A DNA stretch of 64,000 bases from JAICMB01 sp963795935 (GTDB taxonomy: Bacteria > Acidobacteriota > Terriglobia > Bryobacterales > Bryobacteraceae). A program made the position numbers and the translations under genes. The stretch is taken from positions 124,001 to 188,000 of the forward strand of contig CAWCJO010000009.1 of NCBI GenBank assembly GCA_963795935.1, given 5' to 3'. The notes under the pieces were generated by a model, which did not search any database, was not told the DNA's origin, and saw only the letters and a program-made list of their open reading frames with translations. Of this stretch, positions 17,336 through 26,147 are shown piece by piece (within the stretch, counting starts at the first letter, position 1; each line of letters starts with the position of its first letter).

Positions 17336-18362
17336 GTGCTCGGAGCAGGAAATTTCTCAAGTTCGAAGCGGCCGCGCTCGAGCGCATTCAAGCCGCGCAA
17401 ACGCTCGCCGATGTCGAGGCCGTTCGCGTCGAAGCGCTGGGCCGCAAAGGAACGCTGGCGCAGTTCAGCAAGAGCTTCGGCAAGCTTACGCCGGAAGAAC
17501 GCGCCAGCGCCGGCAAGGCGCTCAATGCCGCCAAAGAGGCGCTCGAAAGCGCTGTCGAAGCGAAGAACACGGGCCTTCGCCGGCGATGCGCTCGCCCAAC
17601 GCCTGGACAGCGAGTGGATCGACCTTACGCTACCCGCCCCCGGTCCTCCGCCCGGCAGCCTGCACCCCGTAACGCAAATTCAGACCGAGATCGAAGACCT
17701 CTTCACCTCACTCGGCTTCGCGGTTCTCGATGGTCCCGAGGTCGAGACCGAGTATCACAATTTCGACGCCCTCAATATCCCGCCGCAGCATCCCGCGCGC
17801 GATATGCAGGACACCTTCTGGCTTACCGACGGCAATCTGCTGCGCACGCACACCTCGCCGGTGCAGGTCCGCGGAATGGAGCGGCTCGGTCCGCCGCTGC
17901 GCATGATCGCGCCCGGCCGCGCGTTTCGCAACGAAGAGGTCGACCCTTCGCACGAGCACACCTTCTACCAGCTCGAAGGCATGATGATCGACCGCGATGT
18001 CTCGGTCGCGCATCTCATCTACTTCATGAAAACGCTGCTCAGCGCCGTCTTCAAGCGCGATGTCGACGGTGCGTCTGCGCCCGGGCTTTTTCCCGTTCGT
18101 CGAGCCCGGCTTCGAGCTCGACATTCAGTGCCTCATCTGCGGCGGCCCGGGCTGCCCGGTGTGCAAACACAGCGGCTGGGTGGAATTGCTGCCCTGCGGA
18201 TTAGTACATCCGAACGTGCTGCGGATGAGCGGCATCGATCCCGAAGAATGGAACGGCTTCGCGTTCGGCCTGGGTCTCACGCGCCTGGCCATGATGCGCT
18301 ACGGCATCGACGATATACGGCTGCTGCAAGGCGGCGACGCGCGCTTCCTGAATCAGTTCTAA
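17336..18362 (+). CDS. pheS: Phenylalanyl-tRNA synthetase alpha subunit (several frameshifts)
   Basis: The class II catalytic subunit of PheRS. The pieces, in order, are: SEQEISQ; FEAAALERIQAAQTLADVEA with the coiled-coil arm through about 17570; FAGDALAQRLDSEWIDLTLP; the motif 2 region (MIAPGRAFRNEEVDPSHEHT, FYQLEGMMID); then VRLRPGFFPFVEPGFELDIQ, a CICGGPGCPVC zinc-like insert, and motif 3 FGLGLTRLAMMRYGIDDIR. Four +1 changes are needed (near 17339, 17367, 17576 and 18065), mostly one extra base in a short run. PheS is essential, so these are taken as sequence errors. The start is probably GTG 17336. pheT follows after 3 bases. Confidence 0.88.
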
Positions 18363-18365
18363 ACG

Positions 18366-20675
18366 ATGAAATTTTCCTACAACTGGATGCGCCGAGCTGG
18401 TCGACGGCCTGGACGCCTCGCCCCAGGAGCTCATGCGCGCCATCACCATGAAGACCGCCGAGTGCGAAGGCCTCGAGGAAGCGGGCGCAGCTCCTCGCGC
18501 GCGTCTCGCCGGCGCGCGTCCTCTCCGTCGAAACGATGGCGCGGGCCACAACAAGAAGGCCGTCGTGGACGCGCAGGGCTACGGTGTCCGCAACGGTCGT
18601 CTGCGGCGCGCCGAATTGCCGGCCCGGCATGACCGCCGCGTATGTCCCCCTCCCTCCGAAAATGATCGATGGCGTGGAGAGCGACGGCATGCTGGCGAGC
18701 GCGGCCGAGCTTGGCATCGGACGCGATCACAGCGGCATTATCGAATGGCCGACGCGGACCGCGTCGACCGGCGCCTGCGCCCCGACGCCATCGTCACGGT
18801 CGATAACAAATCGCTGACGCATCGGCCCGATTTGTGGGGACACTACGGCATGGCGCGCGAAGTGGCCGCAATTCTGGGCAAGCGCCTGCGTCGATCCCGT
18901 CGAGAGCATCGCCTTTCCCCAGGCGCGCTCGGCCGTGCAGGTCGAGATCGCGGACGCGGCGCTGTGCCCGCGATACAGCGCGCTCGTATTCGACAACGTA
19001 AAAGTAGGCCCGGCGCCGTTGTGGCTGCAGTACCGCCTCGAAGCGATCGGCCTGAACCCCATCAACAACATCGTCGACGTGACCAATTACGTCATGTCGG
19101 AGTTGGCGCAGCCGATGCACGCCTTCGATGCCGCGAAACTCCGTGGCGACACGATCTTCGTGCGCCCGGCGCGGGAGGGCGAGCGGATCATGGCCCTAAA
19201 CGAAGAGTCCTACGACTTGCATCCGTCAAATCTGGTGATCGCGGACCAGCGCGGACCGATCGCCATCGCCGGCGTGATCGGCGGCCTGGAGAGCGCCATC
19301 GATGCGAACACCACCAGGATCGTGCTCGAAAGCGCCTGCTTCCAAGCCGCAAGCATTCGCAAGACTTCGTCCGCGCTCAAGCTGCGCACCGACGCCTCCA
19401 TGCGCTTCGAGAAATCGCAGGACCCGGCCAATACGGTGCGGGCGTTGGAGCGCGCCGTAAAATTGCTCGCGCGAAGTTTCGCCCGGCATCCGGCTCGTGG
19501 GCGGCTTGGCGGACAGCGGCGCCGCGCCCGCCGATCCCCCGCGCATCGAATTGCCGGTCGATTGGGTCAGCAAGAAACTGGGCCGCCGCGTCACCGAAGA
19601 AGAAGTGCGATCGATTCTCGAATCGCTCGGCTTCGTCAGTGGCGCTGATCGTTCCCGGACGTCTTGTGCGTCACGGTCCCTTCCTGGCGCGCCACCAAAG
19701 ACGTTTCCATTAAGGACGATCTGCTCGAAGAGGTCGGCCGCATGGTGGGCTACGACTCCATCGCGCCCGCCGCGCCGCTGGTTGCCGCCGCCCCGCCGCC
19801 CCAAGACCCGCGCCGCGCCTACTATCGCCGCATCCGCAACATGGCCGCGGCGCAAGGCTTCACGGAAGTCTACAATTATTCGTTCCTCAGCGAGCAGTCC
19901 GCGCGCGCTTTCGACATGCCCGTCGAGAGCCACGCTCGAATTCAGAATCCCATCGCCTCCGACCAGACGCTGCTGCGGCGCAGCCTCGTTCCGGGATTGT
20001 GGAAAAACATCCTCGAAAACAGCAAACACCTGCGCGAATTCCGGCTGTTCGAAATCGGGCGCGAGATTCACCCGCGCGACAGCGGCCTTCCTGAAGAGAT
20101 ACCGCATTTCGCCGCCGCCATATACTCCCGCGGCGATGGCGCGGCCGCGCTGTTCGAATTGAAACACCTCGCCGAATGCCTGCATGCCGGGATGCGAAGC
20201 GCGGCCCGCTCCCGCCCGACCCTTCGAGCACCCCCAGCGCGCCGCCGATATCTTCTGGCGCGGCGAAACGCCGGCCCGCTTATTCGAGCTCCATCCCTCG
20301 CTCGGCGTCGAAGGCCGCGCCGCGATTCTCGATATCGACCTCGCGGCAACCGAGCGGCTCGATACGGCGGAGAAGAAATATCAACCGCTCCGCCGCTTCC
20401 CCACCAGCGCCTTCGATCTCTCCGTCGTAACGAACCTCCGCGAGCCGGCCGGCGCCATCGAAAGAAAGTTGAAAGAGCTCGCCGGACCGGACCTGGTAAG
20501 CATCGAATTCGTGCGCCAATACACCGGCGATCCGCTCGCCGCCGGACAAAAGAGCGTGTCGTACCGCATAACGGCCGGCGCAACGGACCGGACTCTCTCG
20601 GCCGAAGACGTGGGCGCCGTACGAGCGCGCCTCATCGAAGGCATGACGCAAGCAGGCTACGACCTGCGTTTGTGA
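18366..20675 (+). CDS. pheT: Phenylalanyl-tRNA synthetase beta subunit (many frameshifts)
   Basis: The tRNA-binding and editing subunit of PheRS. Identifiable blocks in order: MKFSYNWM; GHNKKAVVDAQGYGVR with TVVCGAPNCRPGM (tRNA-binding OB-like domain); DNKSLTHRPDLWGHYGMARE; NPINNIVDVTNYVMSELAQP with MHAFDAAKL (B3/B4 editing); LRTDASMRFEKSQDP; LPVDWVSKKLGRRVTEEEV (B5); WRATKDVSIKDDLLEEVGR; and a C-terminal anticodon-binding domain ending TQAGYDLRL. At least eight frame changes occur between 18390 and 20190, most +1 with a doubled base and a few -1. Restored length is about 770 residues, normal for PheT. These are read as errors, since the gene is essential. Confidence 0.88.
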
Positions 20676-20690
20676 TATCGTGCGTTTGTC

Positions 20691-21528
20691 ATGCCATCAC
20701 GCCGCAATTTGTCCCGCCGCGCGCTGCTCGCCCTGACCGCCGCCGCCCCGTTCGCGTCCGCGCGATCCAAAAACATACCAATTGGACTGGAACTGTACTC
20801 CGTTCGCGACAAGTTGAAAGACGACCTCATGGGGACTGTCGGCGGAGTCGCCAAAATGGGCTACCAGGATGTCGAGTTCTTCGCCCCCTACTACGACTGG
20901 ACGCCCGATTACGCCAAACAGGTCCGCAAGCAACTCGACGATCTCGGCATCCGCTGCCCCTCCACCCACAACGGGATGAAGTCCTTCACGGACGGCATGG
21001 ATCATGCCATCGAGCTGAACAACATTCTCGGAACGAAAGTTCGTCGTCTTGGCCAGCGCCGGTCGCGTGAACGGCCTCGACGGTTGGAAGCAGGTCGCCG
21101 CCACGCTCTCGAAAGCGTCCGGGAAATTGAAGACGGCAAATCTTCGCGCCGGCTATCACAATCACCTGCCCGAGTTCCAGCCGATCGACGGAAAGCGTCC
21201 CATGGAAGTGCTCGCCGCCAATACGCCTCACGACGTCATGCTGCAGCTCGACGTCGGAACGTGCCTCGAAGCGGGCTCCGATCCGGTCGCGTGGATCAAT
21301 GCCAATCCCGGCCGCATCAATTCACTCCACTTGAAAGACTGGTCGCCGCAGCAAGGCTACAAAGTCTTATTCGGTGAGGGCGTCGCGCCCTGGAAGAAAA
21401 TCTTCGCCGCCGCCGAGAAAACCGGTGGAGTCGAATACTATCTCATCGAACAGGAAGGCAGCGCGTATCCATCGATGGAAACGGCCCAGCGCTGCCTCGC
21501 CGCGTACAAGAAAATTCACGGAGCGTAG
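20691..21528 (+). CDS. Sugar phosphate isomerase/epimerase-like TIM-barrel protein, secreted (one frameshift)
   Basis: A xylose-isomerase-like TIM barrel of about 279 residues. It begins with a twin-arginine-like leader (PSRRNLSRRALLALTAAAP), suggesting export. Core motifs are IGLELYSVRDKLKDDLMGTV, then VEFFAPYYDW, AGYHNHLPEFQPIDGKRPME, MLQLDVGTCLEAG, INSLHLKDWSPQQGY and EYYLIEQEG. These hold the usual His/Glu/Asp metal ligands. The frame shifts once near 21040, where ACGAAAGTTC appears to have one extra A, joining NNILGTK to FVVLASAGRV. The substrate is unknown; such exported members are abundant in Acidobacteriota. Confidence 0.85.
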
Positions 21529-21542
21529 CGAAAGCCGAGGCG

Positions 21543-22406
21543 TCACGAGCGCGGCCACTTCGATCGCAGCCACTTCTCGAAATTCATTAACCCCGGATGC
21601 TCTTCGCGCCGCGCGGAAATGTCGACGTGGTAGCCGGCGTCCTCGAACCAGCGGTACATCAGAAACATCTCGCGCCCCGCCTGTTTTTCGAACTGCTCCC
21701 ACGGCGTCTGCTTGTATTTCACCTCGCGCCCGATCGCGCGCCCGAACGCCTGCGCGATCTCTTCCATCGATAGCTCGTCGCCGGCAATATCGACGGCGCG
21801 GTTATGCCAATGCCCCGGATGCGCGAACGCCAGCGCAATAAACTCGCCAATATCGTCCAACGCAATCATCTGCAGACGAGTCTCGGGCGCAAGCGGCCCG
21901 GCCAACTCGCCCCGCTCGATCCCCTCCCTCATGCCGAGCCAATTCTCCATGAAGTACACCGGCCGAACGATCGTATACGGCAGCCCCGTGCCGCGAATAT
22001 GCTCCTCGATACGAAATTTGCTGTCGAAGTGCGGAATGCCCGTGTTCTGGTCGGCGCTCCCCACCGAGCTGTAGACAAAATGTCCGATGTCCGCCCGCAA
22101 CGCCGCGTCGGCCATCGCAATTCCTTGGCGCACCTCCGCCTCCGTGCCCCCCTGCTGCCGCGAGGTCTGCACCGAGTACGCCCCGAAGGCGCCATCGAGA
22201 GCGGACCGCAGCGAATTATTATCGTCAAAGTCGCCGCGCACCAACTCCGTCCCCTGTCCGGCCAAGCTCCTCGACCCGGGCGCGTCGGGATCGCGCACCA
22301 TCGCGCGAACCGGAAAATGCTTTTCCTTCAAGTGCCGCAACGCCGCGCCGCCCTGGTGACCCGTCGCGCCCGTAACCAAAATCAGCCTTTTGCTGTTGTC
22401 CGCCAT
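21543..22406 (-). CDS. NmrA-like NAD(P)-binding protein
   Basis: An atypical short-chain dehydrogenase of 287 residues. The Rossmann loop is at LILVTGATGHQGGAALRHL near residues 8-26. FPVRAMVRDPDAPGS follows with the dinucleotide-discriminating arginine. The catalytic Tyr/Lys pair is not evident, as is usual for the NmrA/HSCARG group, whose members act as redox sensors or isoflavone-reductase-like enzymes. The C-terminal half includes PVYFMENWLGMREGI and LIALAFAHPGHWHNRAVDIA. Complete in one frame. The exact role cannot be told. Confidence 0.85.
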   Translation of the reverse strand: MADNSKRLILVTGATGHQGGAALRHLKEKHFPVRAMVRDPDAPGSRSLAGQGTELVRGDFDDNNSLRSALDGAFGAYSVQTSRQQGGTEAEVRQGIAMADAALRADIGHFVYSSVGSADQNTGIPHFDSKFRIEEHIRGTGLPYTIVRPVYFMENWLGMREGIERGELAGPLAPETRLQMIALDDIGEFIALAFAHPGHWHNRAVDIAGDELSMEEIAQAFGRAIGREVKYKQTPWEQFEKQAGREMFLMYRWFEDAGYHVDISARREEHPGLMNFEKWLRSKWPRS

Positions 22407-22441
22407 TTTCGTTCAGTTGGACGCCGCGCCCGGCGTCTGCG

Positions 22442-22756
22442 CTACTCCGGAACCGCAACTTGCTTGCCGTGCCGCCACAGCCGCTCCAGATCGTAGTATG
22501 CGCGCGCCTTGGCGGAAAAAACGTGAACGATATAATCGCCGTAATCGGCCAGCACCCACTCGGCGGCATCGAAGCCCTCGACATTGCTGGGATACTCGCC
22601 TTGCTTACGGAGCTGCGCGCCGATCTCTTCGCTGATGGCCTGAATCTGCCGCGGGTTCGACCCGCTGCAGACGATAAAGTAATCGGCGAACGTGGTGACT
22701 TCTCGTAAATCGAGAACCCGAATATCGGTAGCTTTCTTCGATTCCGCCGCGCGCAC
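22442..22756 (-). CDS. rsfS: Ribosomal silencing factor RsfS
   Basis: A 104-residue RsfS/Iojap protein, which binds ribosomal protein L14 and blocks subunit joining in nutrient limitation. Diagnostic segments are SKKATDIRVLDLREVTTFAD, YFIVCSGSNPRQIQAISEEI, and the C-terminal WVLADYGDYIVHVFSAKARA with YYDLERLW. The GTG at 22756 is the first usable start. The in-frame upstream codons also read protein-like (SGSPAWLTAV), so the natural start may lie further upstream; no ATG or GTG is available in that stretch. Confidence 0.9.
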   Translation of the reverse strand: MRAAESKKATDIRVLDLREVTTFADYFIVCSGSNPRQIQAISEEIGAQLRKQGEYPSNVEGFDAAEWVLADYGDYIVHVFSAKARAYYDLERLWRHGKQVAVPE

Positions 22757-22897
22757 GGCGGTCAGCCAGGCGGGGCTCCCGGAGCGAGGCTCGGGATCGA
22801 TTACTTGTGGGGCGGCGTGAGCGGTATTTCCTTGCTCGCGAATAGAAATGTCTCCAGATCCAATGATACAACCAATGCTACAATAAGGCGTACCTTC

Positions 22898-23788
22898 ATG
22901 CAGCTTGTCCGGGCCCTAGTCGTCCCTGTTTTCATATTTTCCGCCCTCGGCGCCGGAGCCCAAACCGTTCCCGAAACCATTACCGCGCAGATTGCGCAAA
23001 CCGCCGCCACGAACTCCATCGCGCTCGCGGGCGACCAGTACCGCCGCGTCAAATCGCTCGTCGAAGCGGGCGCGCTACCCCGCGTCAAGCTCGACGAGGC
23101 GCAGCGCGATCTGGAAGACGCACAAGATGAAGCGATCCTCGATAAGACGCTGTACGGCAAAGTTCCCGACCAGAGCCTGACGGAGGAGACCGCCAACGAA
23201 ATGGTCGCCGCCGCGCAGCGCCGCCTCGACCGTCAGCAGGCGCGCATCGCCGACGCCAATAAGCTCGTCGACGACGGCATCATGGCCAGGAACTCCGTTT
23301 CCACGCTTCAGGAAGAGTTGAACCTTCGCGTTCTGGCGCTGAATCTGGCCCATTCGCGGGCCGACCTGATTTCGGAGCTTGCCGCCATGGCCCGTTCGGA
23401 GCGCGCCATCGAAGCCACGCCCAGCCTCGAGAGCGGCCCCCTCGCCGCCGGAGTAGAACATGGCGTCGAGCATTACGAAGGCAGCGGCGTATTCAACGAA
23501 TCGAAGGACTTGAAAGCCATCGCCTCGGCCTTTGCGCGCCATTTCGAAAAACCGCTTCCCATCAGCGCCGACGGCGAAACGAACCTCCACAGGGCCCTCG
23601 GATTCGATCATCGCGGCCGCGTGGACGTGGCCCTGAACCCGGACCAGAAAGAGGGGCAGTGGCTGTTGAGCTATTTGAAATCCCGCAAGATCCCCTTCTA
23701 CGCCTTCACGCACGCGATCCCCGGCAAGGCGACCGGCGCGCACATACACATCGGACCCGGCAGCACGCGCCTCCTAACCGCGGACTAG
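22898..23788 (+). CDS. Exported coiled-coil protein with a His/Asp-rich C-terminal domain
   Basis: A 296-residue protein. The signal peptide is MQLVRALVVPVFIFSALGAG ending at AQT. A long helical region (about 30-190) rich in Ala/Glu/Arg heptads follows; it resembles the helical barrel of outer-membrane efflux (TolC-like) proteins but is too short for a full TolC. The last 80 residues contain NLHRALGFDHRGRVDVAL and FTHAIPGKATGAHIHIGPG, a His/Asp arrangement like the zinc site of LAS-type peptidases (M15, MepA). That reading is an inference. An in-frame ATG at 22805 exists, but ATG 22898 gives the leader. Confidence 0.72.
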   Translation: MQLVRALVVPVFIFSALGAGAQTVPETITAQIAQTAATNSIALAGDQYRRVKSLVEAGALPRVKLDEAQRDLEDAQDEAILDKTLYGKVPDQSLTEETANEMVAAAQRRLDRQQARIADANKLVDDGIMARNSVSTLQEELNLRVLALNLAHSRADLISELAAMARSERAIEATPSLESGPLAAGVEHGVEHYEGSGVFNESKDLKAIASAFARHFEKPLPISADGETNLHRALGFDHRGRVDVALNPDQKEGQWLLSYLKSRKIPFYAFTHAIPGKATGAHIHIGPGSTRLLTAD

Positions 23789-23792
23789 CCCG

Positions 23793-24335
23793 ATGGCGTC
23801 CAATCCGCCGCGCGTCTTTCTGTCCGAGCAACAGATCCAGCAGCGCGTGCACGAAATGGGCGAGCAGATCAGCGCCGACTATCCCCACGGTCCTCTCTAC
23901 TTAGTTGCGATTCTCAAAGGCGCTTTCATTTTCATGGCGGATCTGGCGCGCGCCATCCGAACCCCCACGCGCATCGAGTTCATCGGCATTTCCAGCTACG
24001 GCAAGGACAAAACCTCATCCGGCCAGGTGAAGGTCACCAAGGACCTCGACGTCTCCATCGAGGGTCACGATGTGCTCATCGTCGAGGATATCGTCGATAG
24101 CGGCGTGACCTTGACGTATCTGCTCAACATCCTCGGACAACGCCGGCCCAAGTCGCTGCGCATCGCAACCCTGTTGGACAAGCCCGAGCGGCGCTTGCGC
24201 CCCGTCGAGGTCTCCTACGTCGGCTTCCAAATCCCCGACGAATTCGTGATCGGCTACGGCCTCGATTACGCCGAGGACTATCGCAATCTCCGCGACATTT
24301 GCATCCTGGGCGAGGGCCTCTCAATCGCCGTCTGA
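23793..24335 (+). CDS. hpt: Hypoxanthine phosphoribosyltransferase
   Basis: A 180-residue purine-salvage enzyme that makes IMP (and GMP) from hypoxanthine (guanine) and PRPP. The PRPP loop is VLIVEDIVDSGVTLTYLL near 90-107. Family segments LYLVAILKGAFIFMADLARA, EFIGISSYG and the C-terminal DEFVIGYGLDYAEDYRNL, which carries base-contacting residues, are all present. The start is 4 bases after the preceding stop. Length and motif order are normal. Confidence 0.94.
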   Translation: MASNPPRVFLSEQQIQQRVHEMGEQISADYPHGPLYLVAILKGAFIFMADLARAIRTPTRIEFIGISSYGKDKTSSGQVKVTKDLDVSIEGHDVLIVEDIVDSGVTLTYLLNILGQRRPKSLRIATLLDKPERRLRPVEVSYVGFQIPDEFVIGYGLDYAEDYRNLRDICILGEGLSIAV

Positions 24336-24405
24336 GACCGCGCGGCGCGGCCTTTCCACCCCCGCCCTACCGAGTGCGCCCGCCCCCCCGCCGGCCGAGC
24401 AGCAT

Positions 24406-24431
24406 TTTCCAATCGAACGATGAGCATGAAA
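24406..24431. repeat. Left terminal inverted repeat of the IS
   Basis: TTTCCAATCGAAC then GATGAGCATGAAA. The last 13 bases match the complement of the right end exactly, and the outer part matches with a one-base length difference and a few substitutions. Confidence 0.75.
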
Positions 24432-24471
24432 TCGGTTCCGTTCGACCGGAGGGAGAACGGGATAGGGAATG

Positions 24472-24497
24472 AGGAGGCCGCGTAGCGGCCGACCTCC
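24472..24497. terminator. GC-rich hairpin followed by a T-rich run
   Basis: AGGAGGCCGC and GCGGCCGACCTCCT pair almost fully around a short GTA loop, with one unpaired base per arm, followed by TTTCTTTGGTTTT. It has the form of a Rho-independent terminator for transcription running rightward from hpt, although it lies just inside the IS. It could equally be part of the IS hairpin series. Confidence 0.5.
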
Positions 24498-24553
24498 TTT
24501 CTTTGGTTTTCGGTTTTCAGAGAGAGAACAGCAATCATCGTCGCGAGCGGCTG

Positions 24554-24704
24554 TGGGAAAGTGTGAAACCTGCTTTTGGTTTTCCACTTTTCCATGGCCG
24601 CGAAGCCGGGCGGTGGGAATGTGGGAATCTCGCGCTTTCTGCGAGATTTCCAAGGGACGGTGGAAAGAGTGGGAAACCTGTCGTTGGTTTTCCACTCTTT
24701 CCAC
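24554..24704. repeat. Array of three hairpins inside the IS
   Basis: Three inverted repeats follow each other. At 24554-24594, 17-base arms are about 80% complementary around a 7-base loop. At 24623-24651, an 11-base arm has one mismatch around GCTTTCT. At 24660-24704, a 19-base arm (GTGGAAAGAGTGGGAAACC) has one mismatch around TGTCGTT. The outer two share sequence (GTGGGAAA..., TTGGTTTTCCACT...). They lie downstream of the transposase stop and contain no convincing gene. Confidence 0.8.
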
Positions 24705-24729
24705 GGGCCCGGCATTTCCACGGCCTCCG

Positions 24730-25986
24730 TTAGCGGAACTTCGGCAATGACGGCGTCTGGCATTGCCGAAGCAACTTGCTCTTGGCCACATTCATCCGGC
24801 GAGCGCATTCGGTGTCGCTGATGGCCAGCCCCCGCTTCTCCAGTTCCGGCAAACTCCACCCCGGTTTCAAAAACCGCTCCGCTTCGGACAGCGATTGCAG
24901 TTTCTCGAACGGCGTCCGGTAATCTTCGGTGTTGTATTTGCGCTGCCGTTTGCCGCGCTCGTCCAAGCTCACTGTGGCGAAGCCGCAAGGCCGGTGAAAA
25001 TTCAGGTATGGATTTAGGTGCTCGAGGTAGAACTTCTGAAGCGCCGCGGCGTGTAGGCCGGCGATGTGTCCGTAGCCGATCAGCTTCCGGATCACCGCGC
25101 CGTTTTTGCCTTCCACCAGGGCATTGTCCTGGCTCCGGCACGCCCGGCTCTTGGTGAATTCGGCGTGCAACTTCCGCGGCATTTCCGCCACCCGATGATT
25201 GATATACTCCGAGCCGTTGTCGGCATGAAAACCGCGGATAGGAAAGGGAAACTGCGCCAGCACCGCTGCCAGCACCGGCGCCAGATAGGCCTCGCTGATC
25301 TTCTCGGCGCAGCCCACCACCTGCCATTGCGTCACCGCGTCCACGGCATTGATGTGGTACACGCCTTTGGTCCCCGCGCTGTCGCCTTGATGCACCGTGT
25401 CCACGCGCACATATCCCGGCCGGCCTTGCGGGTCCGGCTTGCGGCGTTGTCCGATGGCGGCTGCGGTGGACCGCCTGGGCTCGAACACCGCTGCCTGGTT
25501 GCGATAGCGAGCGCTCGCCCGCAGATTGTACAAGTGCGCCACGCTGATCTTGGCCAGCCGCTCGTACTGCTTCTCTCCGAACTGTTCGCAGGCGCGCTGC
25601 AAAATCCGCCGGGTGGCCGGTCCGCTCAACCGCCCATGCGCCCGATCCACTTCTGCCAACAACGCAATGTCTTCGGACGTGTACCTGGCAGCGAACGTGT
25701 GCCGTTGGTACGGCTGGGCGCGTATCACCGCGTGATCCAGAAAAGCCCGGATCAACCGCGTGCTCTGCGCCTCGCTCAACCCAGTCACTTTCCGCAGGTA
25801 GGCCCGCACCAATCCCCGCTCGCCTTTTGCTAACTCCCGGTACTTCTGCGCAGCTAATACCCGCTCCACCCACTGGTATCGTTCGTCCCGCCCGCCGCTG
25901 GTGAAATCGATCGGCTCGCTCGACCGCAAAAACTTTTGGATCTGATCCCGGCTCAGGCTCTCGGCATTTTGCATCCGTATCTGCAC
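24730..25986 (-). CDS. IS481-family transposase (DDE integrase core)
   Basis: A 418-residue transposase, complete in one frame. An N-terminal helical/HTH region (about 1-140) precedes the integrase core. The DDE residues are Asp in YVRVDTVHQGD, Asp in FHADNGSEYIN and Glu in DNALVEGKNGAVIR, with the normal 35-residue spacing between the last two. The C-terminal QRKYNTEDYRTPFEKLQSL and NPYLNFHRPCGF segments are typical for this subgroup. All catalytic residues are intact, so the element could still move. The gene starts about 100 bases from the right inverted repeat. Confidence 0.92.
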   Translation of the reverse strand: MQIRMQNAESLSRDQIQKFLRSSEPIDFTSGGRDERYQWVERVLAAQKYRELAKGERGLVRAYLRKVTGLSEAQSTRLIRAFLDHAVIRAQPYQRHTFAARYTSEDIALLAEVDRAHGRLSGPATRRILQRACEQFGEKQYERLAKISVAHLYNLRASARYRNQAAVFEPRRSTAAAIGQRRKPDPQGRPGYVRVDTVHQGDSAGTKGVYHINAVDAVTQWQVVGCAEKISEAYLAPVLAAVLAQFPFPIRGFHADNGSEYINHRVAEMPRKLHAEFTKSRACRSQDNALVEGKNGAVIRKLIGYGHIAGLHAAALQKFYLEHLNPYLNFHRPCGFATVSLDERGKRQRKYNTEDYRTPFEKLQSLSEAERFLKPGWSLPELEKRGLAISDTECARRMNVAKSKLLRQCQTPSLPKFR

Positions 25987-26018
25987 CCGGCCGCGCCACG
26001 CCTACCCCATTCTTCCCT

Positions 26019-26042
26019 CTTTCATGCTCATCTTGCATTGGA
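26019..26042. repeat. Subterminal copy of the IS end sequence
   Basis: CTTTCATGCTCATCTTGCATTGGA repeats the outer right-end sequence at 26065-26088 with one change (A for G). It is in direct orientation and 46 bases away. It is likely a second transposase-binding site or the relic of an earlier end. Confidence 0.85.
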
Positions 26043-26064
26043 AACCGCCTCAGCCGATCCGCCA

Positions 26065-26090
26065 CTTTCATGCTCATCTTGCGTTGGACA
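26065..26090. repeat. Right terminal inverted repeat of the IS
   Basis: CTTTCATGCTCATCTTGCGT followed by TGGACA. Its complement begins TGTCCAACGC, the form expected for an IS481-type end. It stops 57 bases before the metY start codon. Confidence 0.78.
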
Positions 26091-26147
26091 ATTCTGAGCC
26101 GCGCCCGTAAGGAAGCGGTGTTCCCGTCGCTGCTACCATGATTCGTT

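Larger units (their letters stand above)
24406..26090 (-). mobile_element. IS481-type insertion sequence
   Basis: One DDE transposase gene bounded by related inverted ends. The left end reads TTTCCAATCGAACGATGAGC and the right end, on the complement, reads TGTCCAACGCAAGATGAGC; both continue into ATGAAA. The outermost bases TG...CA on the right side suit the IS481 family. No target-site duplication is visible next to these limits (agcat on the left, attct on the right), so the left boundary may be off by a few bases or the duplication is lost. The element is about 1.69 kb, longer than a typical IS481, because 300 bases of hairpin-rich DNA lie between the transposase stop and the left end. Confidence 0.75.

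Noticed and set aside
17336..20675. pheS and pheT as pseudogenes
   Set aside because: The breaks are single-base changes with domains intact on both sides; loss of these essential genes is not plausible without a second copy, and none is seen.
24554..24704. Possible CRISPR array
   Set aside because: The repeats are inverted hairpins of different sizes, not evenly spaced direct repeats with unique spacers, and no cas gene is near.
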